Positions 1 through 8,019 of a stretch of DNA of 47,497 bases are shown here, piece by piece (position 1 is the stretch's first letter; every line of letters starts with the position of its first letter). The translations under genes were made by a program, and so were the position numbers. The notes beneath the pieces were generated by a model that searched no databases, was not told where the DNA came from, and saw nothing but the letters and a program-made list of their open reading frames with translations. This DNA is from Phycisphaerales bacterium (lineage in GTDB: Bacteria; Planctomycetota; Phycisphaerae; Phycisphaerales; UBA1924). The stretch covers positions 1 to 47,497 of the forward strand of contig JACMLW010000192.1 of NCBI GenBank assembly GCA_014379385.1, given 5' to 3'.

Positions 1-729
1 CGCCATCCCGAACCGGCGCGTCAGCCACACCATGCAGAACGCCGAGGCTTCGAGCAGCACCACGCTGCCGAGCATGAGCCACGCGTGCAGCTCGTGAATA
101 GTCCCGGGGCCCGCGTACGTGCCCGCCACCCACTTCGTGAAGGCCGAGCCCGCCAGCGCGCCCAGCGTGCCCCCCACCGCCAGCACGCCGAAGACGCGCT
201 TGGCCTGCTCGCGCGTGAACCCATCGCTCATCAGCGACCAGAACACGGTGACCGCGAATAGGTTGAACACGCTCGTCCACACGTAGAACGCGCGACCGAT
301 CCACATCTCCCACGCCGGGGGCGCGAGCATCAACAGCCCGAAGAACACCGCCAGGTTCGCGCCGAAGAAGCGGTAGAGCAGCGGCACGAACCTCCGGCGC
401 GGCACCCGTCCCACCAGCCACGCGTACACCGGGTGCGCCGCCAGCATCACGCACAGCGTCCCGAGCCAAAGCCACTTGAGGTTGCGTATCCCACCCGCCA
501 CGCCCATCTCGTCGCGGATCGGACGGATGATGAAGTACGAGAACAGCAGCAGGAAGAAGCACGCCGCGGCCACGAACACGGGCTTGAGTTCGCGCTGCTC
601 GAGCCCGAGTGTACGCGCCGGCCACGCCCGCCGGCCCTCCCCACGATCCACGCTCCGCTCGCGGCCTGCACTGGGGCGACCCGGCCCGTTTGCTCGTCGA
701 GACTCGTTCTGGTCAAGCGGCTGCGTCAT
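1..729 (-). CDS. MFS transporter, NTP/NDP-exchange-like (3' end outside window)
   Basis: The frame is open from an ATG at 727-729 down to base 1, so the C-terminal part lies outside the window. After about 50 hydrophilic residues comes a hydrophobic helix with the stretch FSYFIIRPIRDEMGV, then further helices (WLGTLCVMLAAHPVYAWLVG and LAVFFGLLMLA). The R-P-x-R-D-E-M-G motif after the first helix is typical of a bacterial MFS group usually annotated as NTP/NDP-exchange or AAA-family-like transporters. The true substrate of most of these in free-living bacteria is unknown, so nucleotide exchange is only a family label. It is divergent from the epimerase gene at 935, with about 205 bases between them. 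The family call is fairly safe; the substrate is not. Confidence 0.7.
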   Translation of the reverse strand, partial: MTQPLDQNESRRANGPGRPSAGRERSVDRGEGRRAWPARTLGLEQRELKPVFVAAACFFLLLFSYFIIRPIRDEMGVAGGIRNLKWLWLGTLCVMLAAHPVYAWLVGRVPRRRFVPLLYRFFGANLAVFFGLLMLAPPAWEMWIGRAFYVWTSVFNLFAVTVFWSLMSDGFTREQAKRVFGVLAVGGTLGALAGSAFTKWVAGTYAGPGTIHELHAWLMLGSVVLLEASAFCMVWLTRRFGMA

Positions 730-934
730 GGATGATCCCAGGCCGCCGCGGCGGCAGGCAGCGTACCGCCGCCCTTCGGCACGGCTGCACCTGCAACCCT
801 TGCGCCAGCCGCGCGGTACACCCCGCACGGCCCGCGCCGGCAGCAATCCTCTGCCGCTCGCGCCGGGTTGCTTGCTTCAAGGGGCGTTGGCCCTCGCGAG
901 CCGAAGAACGCACCATTCATTGAAGGAGCCTTTG

Positions 935-2197
935 ATGTCCACGACGCGCCGCGTCTTTCTCCAGGCCGCTCTTGCCGGCGGCGCCCTCGCCTCGCTCGCG
1001 GGAACAGCCCGCGCCATTGAGCGATCCGCCGCGTCCGCGCCCCGCCGCAAGGGCCTCTCCATCCTCATCCTCGGCGGCACGAACTTCATCGGGCCGCACA
1101 TCGTGGACGCGGCCAAGGCGCGGGGCCACACGGTCACGCTCTTCAATCGTGGGATCACCGAGACCCGCAAGCAAACGCCGGTAGACGGCGTCGAGAAGCT
1201 CGTGGGCGATCGCGATCCCACCAAGGGTGAGGGCCTCAAGGCGCTCGAGGGCAAGAAGTTCGACGCCGTGGTGGATACCTCGGGCTTTGTGCCGCGGATC
1301 GTGAAGGCGTCGGCCGAGCTGCTTGCCCCGAACGTGAAGCACTACATCTTCATCTCGTCGCTCTCGGTGTACTCGGACAACAGCAAGCCGGGGAAGGACG
1401 AGAGCGACACGCTCGGCACCATGGCCGACCCGACGGTTGAGGAAATGGGCGCGCAGTTTGAGAACTATGGCCCCCTCAAGGTTCTTTGCGAGCAGGCCGC
1501 GGAGAAGGCGATGCCGGGTCGCGTCGCCAACATCCGGCCGGGATACATCGTGGGCCCCGGTGACGGGAGCGACCGCTTCTCCTACTGGCCGATCCGCGCC
1601 ACTCGCGGGGGCGAGATGCTCGCACCGGGCCGCCCCGAGGATCCGCTGCAGGTCATTGATGCAAGAGACCTGGCCGCGTGGATCATCCTGTGTATCGAGA
1701 ATAAGACCGTTGGCGAGTTCAACGCCACCGGCCCCGCCACAACGCTGGCGTGGGGCGAGGCGCTCGCGGCCTGCGTGAACGCGTCGAGCACCCCCCCCAA
1801 GCCAACGCTCGTGTGGATCCCCGCCGACTTCCTGGCGGCTAACGGTCTGCCCGCGGGCGAGCTGCCGATCTGGCTGCCGGGCGGCGTGGGGGGGGAGGGT
1901 GAGCACGCCGGGTTCCACACGCGCAGCGTGAAGAAGGCGGTCGCCGCGGGGCTCACGTTCAGGCCGATCCAGACCATCTGCAACGACCTGGTCGCGTGGT
2001 GGCCCAAGGAAGTGGAGCGTCGCCAGCGGGTGACGAAGGAGATGATGGAGAAGGCGGAGAAGGAGGGCGCGCCCAAGCCCAACATGCCAGAACCCTCGAA
2101 GCTCCGGGCCGGGATCGACCCGGAGCGCGAGGCGAGTCTTATCAAGGCGTGGACGGAGCGGGACAAGGCGCCGCCGGACTCAGAACAAAGGAAATGA
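935..2197 (+). CDS. Tat-exported NAD-dependent epimerase/dehydratase (extended SDR)
   Basis: A 420-residue protein. The ATG at 935 is preceded by AAGGAG at 923-928, which decides the start over longer in-frame options. The N-terminus reads TTRRVFLQ followed by a hydrophobic Ala/Gly/Leu segment, a twin-arginine signal ending near ARA, so a folded cofactor-bound enzyme is exported. The mature part begins with a Rossmann fold (LILGGTNFIG) and later has Y-G-P-L-K, the YxxxK catalytic pair of extended short-chain dehydrogenases. The C-terminal 50 residues are highly charged and Lys/Glu-rich. Planctomycetes carry many Tat-exported proteins of this type with unknown sugar or related substrates. It is monocistronic, ending at a strong terminator at 2259-2295. 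Confidence 0.85.
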   Translation: MSTTRRVFLQAALAGGALASLAGTARAIERSAASAPRRKGLSILILGGTNFIGPHIVDAAKARGHTVTLFNRGITETRKQTPVDGVEKLVGDRDPTKGEGLKALEGKKFDAVVDTSGFVPRIVKASAELLAPNVKHYIFISSLSVYSDNSKPGKDESDTLGTMADPTVEEMGAQFENYGPLKVLCEQAAEKAMPGRVANIRPGYIVGPGDGSDRFSYWPIRATRGGEMLAPGRPEDPLQVIDARDLAAWIILCIENKTVGEFNATGPATTLAWGEALAACVNASSTPPKPTLVWIPADFLAANGLPAGELPIWLPGGVGGEGEHAGFHTRSVKKAVAAGLTFRPIQTICNDLVAWWPKEVERRQRVTKEMMEKAEKEGAPKPNMPEPSKLRAGIDPEREASLIKAWTERDKAPPDSEQRK

Positions 2198-2258
2198 CTG
2201 CGGGCGGGCCGCCGAGACCGTTGGTCAAGCCCGCGTGCTGACAACATGCATGACTTCA

Positions 2259-2295
2259 GGCCGGCACGGGATTGATCCCGGGCCGGCCGTTTCTT
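2259..2295 (+). terminator. Rho-independent terminator of the epimerase gene
   Basis: The stem is GGCCGGC-a-CGGGAT, loop TG, then ATCCCG-g-GCCGGCC: 13 pairs with a single mismatch. It is followed on the plus strand by GTTTCTTG. It lies about 60 bases after the stop of the epimerase gene. Confidence 0.8.
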
Positions 2296-2354
2296 GCGCG
2301 CCGCGAGCCACAACCACCTCCCCGCCGCCCTGAATTCCTCATGTTCCGTCCAAC

Positions 2355-2384
2355 AAAAAACGGTCGGCCCATGGGGGCCGACCG
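2355..2384 (-). terminator. Rho-independent terminator of the porin gene
   Basis: A perfect 10-base inverted repeat, CGGTCGGCCC with GGGCCGACCG, at 2361-2384 is followed in the minus direction by six T (the A run at 2355-2360). It ends the porin transcript about 40 bases after its stop and faces the terminator of the epimerase gene. Confidence 0.9.
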
Positions 2385-2422
2385 TCGAAGGGTCGAATCT
2401 CAGACCGCCTGTGCGAGCTGAT

Positions 2423-3712
2423 TTAGAACAGGAGCTGGAACTGGAAGCGGACGGTGACCTCGCCGCTGTCGGAGTCGCCACGCAGACCCGTGCCGGTGTT
2501 CGGGAAGAACCCGAAGCCGACGAGGTCGTTGGTCTCCTCGAGAGCGATGATCGCGTCGATCGTCGCCTTGGCGGCGTGGCCGGCGTAGTACTGGTTGAAG
2601 CCGACCGTGATGAAGTTGTAGGAATCGTTCTCGAGGCCGCGATCGTCGTCGGCGAAGATGGCGTCCCAGCGGGCGAAGAGCTCGGTGTCGGCCGCGAAGC
2701 GCCAGCCGACCTGGACGACACCGCCGAAGTCATCGGTCTCGGCGTCAGCGGCGCCGAGGGTGCTGAACTCGTCGTGGCGACCGATGAAGGCACCGAACAC
2801 GTTCCAGCCGTCGCCCTCGAAGGAGAGGTCGGCGGTGTACTGGAAGGTGTCGCGGTCAACGTCCGTCGGGGCGTTGGTGTTCTGGGACTCCTGCCAGTGG
2901 GCGGCGATGCCCAGCAGGGCGGCGAAGGCCTGGCCCTGGGGGGCGGTGAAGTCCTTGAAGTTGTCCCAGGAACCATCGAACTTGTACTCGAAGCGGCCGG
3001 TGAAGGCGTAGTCCGCCTCGCCGGTGACGGCGAAGCCACTGCCCGAACCGGCGGTCACATCGGTGTTCTCGGAGTCAAGGCCGTCGGAGAAGGCGAACTT
3101 GAAGTTCCATTCCTCGCCGCCCCAGCTCAGCTGCACACCCTGCGAACGGTCCTGCGTGAAGGCCTCGTTCGTGATCGAGCGCTCAGCGGCAAGCTGAGAG
3201 GTCGAGCTCACGAGCTCCTCGCGGAGCAGCGGGAGCTTGAACTGGCCCCAGCGGGCGCGGAAGCCGTCACCGGCGTTGTACTCGACGTACGCCTCTTCGA
3301 GGTTGCTCGCGCCGTCGGCGCGGTTGAAGCTGCTCAGGACGCGGTAGGTCCAGTCCGGGTTGATGACGTGGCCCGTGAAGTCGAGCTTCGTGCGCCGGGT
3401 CTGGAAGCCCGTGTCGAAGTCGTCGTTCGTCACGGTGTTGTCGTCGTCAGAGAAGTTCAGCAGGTAGCGGAACTGGATCTGGCCGCCGACGTTGAGGCGG
3501 AAGTTGCCGTCGCTCGATGCGATGAAGAACTTGCCGTCGTGGCCGGCCGTCGCGCCGCCCTGCAGCAGGCTCGAGCGGGTCTCGGCGTCGGCGAGCATCT
3601 CGGCGACAACCGCCCGAACCTCGTCCTTGTTGATGGTGGTGGGCTCGGCGGCCATGGCGACACCGCTTAGGCTCAGAGCCGCACCGGCGAGCAACACAAG
3701 ACTCTTGGTCAT
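2423..3712 (-). CDS. Outer-membrane porin, OprP/OprO-like
   Basis: A 429-residue protein with a clear Sec signal (MTKSLVLLAGAALSLSG, cut near MAAEP). A short helical segment (DEVRAVVAEMLADAETR) follows, then alternating amphipathic strands beginning FRLNVGGQIQFRY and ending with the aromatic C-terminus RFQFQLLF, as expected for a beta-barrel recognised by BamA. Motifs such as TRRTKLDFTGHV and RARWGQFKLPLLREEL match the phosphate-selective porin family (OprP/OprO) as found in planctomycetes. An AAGGAG lies upstream of the ATG with good spacing. It is divergent from the PhoB-like regulator at 4269, which makes phosphate-linked control plausible but unproven. Solute specificity cannot be read from the sequence. 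Confidence 0.85.
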   Translation of the reverse strand: MTKSLVLLAGAALSLSGVAMAAEPTTINKDEVRAVVAEMLADAETRSSLLQGGATAGHDGKFFIASSDGNFRLNVGGQIQFRYLLNFSDDDNTVTNDDFDTGFQTRRTKLDFTGHVINPDWTYRVLSSFNRADGASNLEEAYVEYNAGDGFRARWGQFKLPLLREELVSSTSQLAAERSITNEAFTQDRSQGVQLSWGGEEWNFKFAFSDGLDSENTDVTAGSGSGFAVTGEADYAFTGRFEYKFDGSWDNFKDFTAPQGQAFAALLGIAAHWQESQNTNAPTDVDRDTFQYTADLSFEGDGWNVFGAFIGRHDEFSTLGAADAETDDFGGVVQVGWRFAADTELFARWDAIFADDDRGLENDSYNFITVGFNQYYAGHAAKATIDAIIALEETNDLVGFGFFPNTGTGLRGDSDSGEVTVRFQFQLLF

Positions 3713-4268
3713 TCTGAGACTCCTTCTTTGAGAGACGCATGCACAGGTGCTTATCGGACGCCCGTCTCCACGCGTCCCTTTTTCGATCCCGTCCGAACAA
3801 ATGAGCCGCCTACAAGGCTTCCAAGCTCCCGGACAGTGTCACTTCTCTTCCAGGTCGGTCCCCCGTGGACCGAGCCACTGTTCCATGTTCTGTCGAATCC
3901 TCACCCACTGCCGCACGTACCGATCTATTGAGAACGAGGCTTGATTTCCGCAGGGTCCATAAAGACTCGGGCCCTTTCCCGCTTGACCGATGCCGCTGGC
4001 GGCGTTCCCAGGACGGGCGGATAATACTCAGGCATCTTAGCGAACGCAAACTCACCTGGGTCATTTTTCGGCCAGAAGCCCCCCGGTCCGTCAAGTTATC
4101 TGGCAGGTGGCTAGCGGTTGCGAAGGTCGGGTTAAGCTTAACAATTGGGGTCCATCGGCCCGTGACCGGGTGGTATCCTCCTCCTCTCACAGTCAGGGAT
4201 GGGGGGCGCGGCGGTCTGGGCAACAACTCGTTCGTCGATCATATTTGCACCGTAACTCATTGTCGTAT
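3713..4268. other. Divergent promoter region between porin and PhoB-like regulator
   Basis: About 555 bases separate the divergent start codons. The short frames here have no family match, no ribosome site and no signal sequence, so I call no gene. It contains a 7-base-pair hairpin (TCGGTCC with GGACCGA, 3855-3873), a 12-base perfect palindrome at 4131-4142, and an AT-rich patch just before the regulator start. It must carry the promoters of both flanking genes. I could not identify a convincing Pho box. Confidence 0.6.
4131..4142. promoter_or_regulatory. 12-base perfect palindrome GTTAAGCTTAAC, possible operator
   Basis: The sequence reads the same on both strands and lies about 127 bases upstream of the response-regulator ATG in an otherwise GC-rich region. 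It could bind a dimeric regulator or be chance. No second copy was noticed in the window. Confidence 0.25.
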
Positions 4269-5018
4269 ATGAAGATATCGACTCTGAAACGAATTGTTGT
4301 GGTCGAGGATGAGGCCGATCTCGCCGACCTGCTCGCCTACAATCTCCAGCGGTCAGGCTATGACGTAAGTACCGCCAATTCGGGTGAGGTCGGACTCCGC
4401 ACAATCCTCGAAACCGCTCCCGACCTGGTCGTCCTCGACATCATGCTTCCGCAGTTGTCAGGCCTTGAGGTCGCCCGCGAGGTCCGGACGAACCCCCGCA
4501 CAGCCGCCATCCCGATCCTCATGCTCACGGCCAAGGCCGCGGAGGCTGATCAACTGGCCGGGCTGGGGATGGGTGCTGATGACTACGTCACCAAGCCGTT
4601 CTCGATGAAGGTCGTGATTGCTCGCATCGAGGCCCTGCTCCGGCGGTCGCCGAATGTGACGAACGAGTCACAGGCGGTGCTGTGCGGACCTGTGGAGGCG
4701 GACCTGGCCACCCACCGGGTGCTGGTTGATGGCGAGGAGATCAAGACAACACTCACGGAGTTCCGCCTGCTGGTGGCCCTGATGCGGGCCAAGGGCAAGG
4801 CGCTCTCCCGATATGAGCTGATGAGCCGGGCAATGGGTCCGGGTGTGATGGTGACGACGCGGACGATCGATGTGCATGTCGCGGCGATCCGGAAGAAGCT
4901 CGGTCAGCACAGCCCGATGATCCGCACCATCCGTGGGGTTGGGTACCGAATGACCGACCGGCCCGAGGAGTTCGCCCCCGACGAGGCTGGCGAGGTCGAG
5001 GCCGGTGAACAGGTCTGA
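4269..5018 (+). CDS. OmpR/PhoB-family response regulator
   Basis: A 249-residue protein. The receiver domain (residues 7-125) has the acidic pair E13-D14, phosphoacceptor D57 in VVLDIMLP, T87 in MLTAK and K109 in VTKPF. A winged-helix DNA-binding domain follows (about 140-232), with LTEFRLLVALM and the recognition and wing segment RTIDVHVAAIRKKLG...IRTIRGVGYRM. A short acidic tail closes it. The start at ATG 4269 fits the receiver fold, but no Shine-Dalgarno is visible. It is followed after 91 bases by its likely partner kinase. The overall style is PhoB-like. The divergent OprP-type porin supports a phosphate role, but this remains inference. Confidence 0.88.
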   Translation: MKISTLKRIVVVEDEADLADLLAYNLQRSGYDVSTANSGEVGLRTILETAPDLVVLDIMLPQLSGLEVAREVRTNPRTAAIPILMLTAKAAEADQLAGLGMGADDYVTKPFSMKVVIARIEALLRRSPNVTNESQAVLCGPVEADLATHRVLVDGEEIKTTLTEFRLLVALMRAKGKALSRYELMSRAMGPGVMVTTRTIDVHVAAIRKKLGQHSPMIRTIRGVGYRMTDRPEEFAPDEAGEVEAGEQV

Positions 5019-5109
5019 GTCGGCCCGGCCCGTTCTGCTAATATAGATGATGGCGCGGCCGGCAACTGGTCTCTGGTGATGGCGCGGGCAGAGGGGCGGC
5101 GGAGCAGGA

Positions 5110-6624
5110 ATGCCAGTTCGGGACGGCAGGCGAGCACGAGCACGAGCGACGGGCGGGGCCGCGATGGTCCTGGTTTTGGGCGCGGTCTTGTTGGCCGGGG
5201 TGATTGGTCCGCTTTGGGCGCGGTTGGCGGTGCTGGGGGTCGTCGTAACCCTCGCGCTCACGGTTGTGGGGTGGGGTGCGCGCCGGCGAGCTGGGAGGTT
5301 CCGAGGGGTTATTGCGTCGGCCAGATTCCTGACAAACGGGAATCCAGCGGGAGTTGAGCCTGAGGCGCAGCCGTCAGCCGATGGCGACCTTGCCGCCTTG
5401 GAGACGCTCTTGGCGCAGGCGAGAGAGCGTAGCGAGGAGCAGCTCAAGGAGGTCGCCAAGGAGAGCCGGAACCTTGAGGCGCTGATCGATGCGCTCGATG
5501 AGCCGGTGGTGGCGACCGATAACCGGGAACGTGTGCTCCTCTGTAATCGCTCGGCGGAGGCCATGTTTCACTCCGGCCCCGGGGGGCTGCGGGGGCGGCC
5601 GATCTCATCGGTGTTCACGCAGGCGGAGCTGCTTGCGATGCACGCCGCCGCGCGATCCGGGGAGACTCGGCGGGGGCGGGTGAAGATCGCGACGGTGATG
5701 GGGCCACGGGTGTTCCAGGTATCTGCGGCGCCGGTGCCGGTGGCGTGGGGAGAGGGCGTGTTCGGCGCGGTGCTGGTGCTGCGGGACGTCACAGAGCTTG
5801 ACCGAGCGGTGCAGGTGAAGACGGACTTCGTGGCCAACGCGAGCCATGAACTGCGCACACCGGTGTCGGCGATCCGCGCGGCGGCGGAGACACTCCAGGA
5901 CGGTGGGGGAGGGGGGGGCGAGGCGCACGACCCGAAGATGACGCGGCGGTTGCTGGAGATCATCACCTCGCACGCGGGCCGGCTGGAGGAGATGGTGCGG
6001 GATCTGCTGGACCTGTCGCGACTGGAGTCATCCGATGTGGGGCTGGTGATCGAGACGGTGCAGTGGGAGGAGATCGCGGCGAGCCTGCACGCGATGTTTG
6101 ATGAGGAGTGCCGCGCCCGGAGCCTGCGGCTGGAGATTGCATTTGATCCGTCGCTTGCCGGGGTCGCGACGGATTCGCGGCTGCTGTTGCTGGCGCTGCG
6201 GAATCTGGTGGAGAACGCGGCGAAGTTCGCGTATGAGGGAACAAGCATCCGGGTGAGCGGGCGCCGTGGCCGGGGTGAGGCGGTGGAGATCGGCAAGGGC
6301 GAGGCGCCCGGGTGGGTGCGGATGCAGGTGGCGGACAAGGGGCTGGGGATTCCGCTGGCGTATCGCGAGCGGGTGTTCGAGCGGTACTTTCAGGTTGATC
6401 CATCGCGCGCGGGTGCCGCGGGGAGCGCTGGTCAGCGAGGGACGGGTGCGCGGCGCGGCACGGGGCTGGGGCTCTCGATCGTGAAGCACGCGGTGAAGGC
6501 GCTGGGTGGTGAGGTGGGGCTCGAATCGGTATGGAAGGAAGGGACAACGGTCTGGATCCGCATTCCGGCGGATGTGCGGGAGCACGGTGGTGCGGGCGCG
6601 GCGAGGGGGAACAATGGGGGATGA
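5110..6624 (+). CDS. PhoR-like sensor histidine kinase
   Basis: A 504-residue protein. Two hydrophobic helices near residues 17-32 and 36-55 form a short membrane anchor with almost no periplasmic loop, as in PhoR. A linker coiled region (about 95-125), a PAS domain (about 123-232, ending VLVLRDVTELDRAVQVK), and a HisKA domain with H246 in FVANASHELRTP come next. The HATPase domain has the N box NLVENAAKFAYEG, G1 DKGLGIP and G2 RGTGLGLSIVK. A run of six glycines, encoded partly by eight consecutive G at 5911-5918, sits in the HisKA helix hairpin. The stop overlaps the next ATG (ATGA), indicating translational coupling. Confidence 0.88.
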   Translation: MPVRDGRRARARATGGAAMVLVLGAVLLAGVIGPLWARLAVLGVVVTLALTVVGWGARRRAGRFRGVIASARFLTNGNPAGVEPEAQPSADGDLAALETLLAQARERSEEQLKEVAKESRNLEALIDALDEPVVATDNRERVLLCNRSAEAMFHSGPGGLRGRPISSVFTQAELLAMHAAARSGETRRGRVKIATVMGPRVFQVSAAPVPVAWGEGVFGAVLVLRDVTELDRAVQVKTDFVANASHELRTPVSAIRAAAETLQDGGGGGGEAHDPKMTRRLLEIITSHAGRLEEMVRDLLDLSRLESSDVGLVIETVQWEEIAASLHAMFDEECRARSLRLEIAFDPSLAGVATDSRLLLLALRNLVENAAKFAYEGTSIRVSGRRGRGEAVEIGKGEAPGWVRMQVADKGLGIPLAYRERVFERYFQVDPSRAGAAGSAGQRGTGARRGTGLGLSIVKHAVKALGGEVGLESVWKEGTTVWIRIPADVREHGGAGAARGNNGG

Positions 6625-7160
6625 AGCGCCGGCGACGCCGATTGCGAGCCCCCCAGCAGAGCGTGCCGATCGACCTTGAGCAGGTCTCATTCGCGCGGGA
6701 GTTGTTCTGGCACAACGTGGTGCGAGAGATGCTGACGTCGCTGGGGCAGATGCAGCGGGACAGCGAACAGGGCGGGCCGAAGAACGGGGCCGACGCGGAG
6801 CTGTTTGACGGCCGGACGGCGGTGATCACGCGCGGGGGCGAGCGGATTCCGATTGCGGAGGTGGCGCCGCTGTTCGCGTTCGGGCTCACGGGTCAGGGAG
6901 GTCAGCGCGAGGCGGCCATGGCGGTTGAGTGCACGGTGTTTCGGATCCGCACGCCGGGAGGCGAGGTGTTCACGATGCCGGTGAGCGAGGTGCGCGCGAT
7001 CCACTCGCTGACGCCGCAACTGGTGAAGGAACTCGAGCAGTCGGCGATCGAGAACGTCACGAGGCAGACCGGAGAGGACGCGGAGGGCGGCCCGTTCGGC
7101 TTCGCCGCGTTTGTGCGGAGGAAGCAGCCCGAGATGCTGCCCGATGAGCCGGGGATCTAG
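6621..7160 (+). CDS. Unknown protein translationally coupled to the sensor kinase
   Basis: A 179-residue protein whose ATG at 6621 overlaps the kinase stop (ATGA). I do not recognise the family. The N-terminus is strongly basic (KRRRRRLR). The rest looks cytosolic, with no signal peptide or membrane helix. Residues 28-50 look helical (SFARELFWHNVVREMLTSLGQM). The middle contains alternating short strands around ITRGGERIPIAEVAPLF and ECTVFRIRTPGGEVFTMPVSEVRAIHSLT. The coupling to phoR-like suggests a related role, but phosphate regulators such as PhoU look different, being all-helical with E/DxxxD repeats that are absent here. Confidence 0.6.
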   Translation: MKRRRRRLRAPQQSVPIDLEQVSFARELFWHNVVREMLTSLGQMQRDSEQGGPKNGADAELFDGRTAVITRGGERIPIAEVAPLFAFGLTGQGGQREAAMAVECTVFRIRTPGGEVFTMPVSEVRAIHSLTPQLVKELEQSAIENVTRQTGEDAEGGPFGFAAFVRRKQPEMLPDEPGI

Positions 7161-7215
7161 CAGTCGGAGCGGAGGGGTGAGCGGGGCTGCAGGGGGTGGG
7201 CGGCTAGGATCGGTC

Positions 7216-8019
7216 ATGAGCGTGGTCGTCGCGATCCCGGTGTACAACGAAGAGAAGTATGTGCCGCGGGTGATCGCCCACGTGCTGGAGTACACGGAGC
7301 GGGTGCTGGTGATCGATGACGGCTCGACGGACCGGACGCCGGAGCTGCTGGACGCGATCGTGCGGCAGCAGGGCGGGGGGGGCATCAACGACTGCGGGAG
7401 AGGTCGGGTGCGGGTCTGCCGGCACGAGCGGAACATGGGGTATGGGCGCTCGACGCGCGATGCGTTTGAGTGGGCGGGGTCGTTGGGGGTTGAGTGGCTG
7501 ATCACGATGGACTGCGATGAGCAGCACGAGCCGCGGGAGATCCCGAATTTTGTGCGGAACGCGGCGGCGGGGGGGTTTGATGTCGTCAGCGGGTCGCGCT
7601 ATCTGTGCAGCAGTGAGGAGCTGGAGCGCGAGGGGTCTCCGCCGCCGGACCGGCGCCGGATCAACCGGCTGATGACGGAGGAAATCAACGCGCGGCTGGG
7701 TTTGCGGCTTACGGATGCGTTCTGCGGGTTTAAGGCGTACCGCGTGGCGGCGATGCAGCGGCTTGCGCTGAGTGTGGACGGGTATGCGTTCCCGATGCAG
7801 TTCTGGGTGCAGGCGGTGGCGGAGGGGCTGCGCATCAAGGAAGTGCCGGTGCGGCTGATCTACAACGACCTGAACCGGACGTTTGGCGGGCCGCTGAATG
7901 ATGAGCACGTACGGCTCGCGCATTACCGGCGAGTGCTGCACTGCGAGCTGGAACGGTGCGCGGACCGGTTGCCTGCGGCGTCGCGCGAGGGCGTGCAGGC
8001 GGGATGCGCGGAGACATGA
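7216..8019 (+). CDS. GT2-family glycosyltransferase, polyprenyl-phosphate sugar synthase-like
   Basis: A 267-residue protein starting MSVVVAIPVYNEEKYV, the classic GT-A opening. VLVIDDGSTDRTPELL is the nucleotide-sugar binding DDGS motif, MDCDEQHEP corresponds to the DxD-type metal site with its following Q/H, and DVVSGSRY matches the polyprenol-phosphate-mannose-synthase group. There are no C-terminal membrane helices, so it resembles single-domain DPM1-like enzymes or enzymes acting on other acceptors. Its ATG follows the previous gene by 55 bases, and its stop overlaps the next start (ATGA at 8016-8019). Donor and acceptor are unknown. Confidence 0.85.
   Translation: MSVVVAIPVYNEEKYVPRVIAHVLEYTERVLVIDDGSTDRTPELLDAIVRQQGGGGINDCGRGRVRVCRHERNMGYGRSTRDAFEWAGSLGVEWLITMDCDEQHEPREIPNFVRNAAAGGFDVVSGSRYLCSSEELEREGSPPPDRRRINRLMTEEINARLGLRLTDAFCGFKAYRVAAMQRLALSVDGYAFPMQFWVQAVAEGLRIKEVPVRLIYNDLNRTFGGPLNDEHVRLAHYRRVLHCELERCADRLPAASREGVQAGCAET

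Noticed and set aside
2380-2400. A tRNA T-loop-like GGGTCGAATC
   Set aside because: No acceptor, D or anticodon stem can be built around it; it is the porin downstream region.
2294-3670. A 458-codon plus-strand open frame
   Set aside because: It is antisense to the porin, whose signal peptide, strands and terminator are clear; the frame is Glu/Val/Gly-rich without a domain.
3713-4268. Pho boxes between porin and PhoB-like regulator
   Set aside because: No pair of CTGTCAT-like repeats with the right spacing was seen; only a partial CTGGGTCAT-type match.
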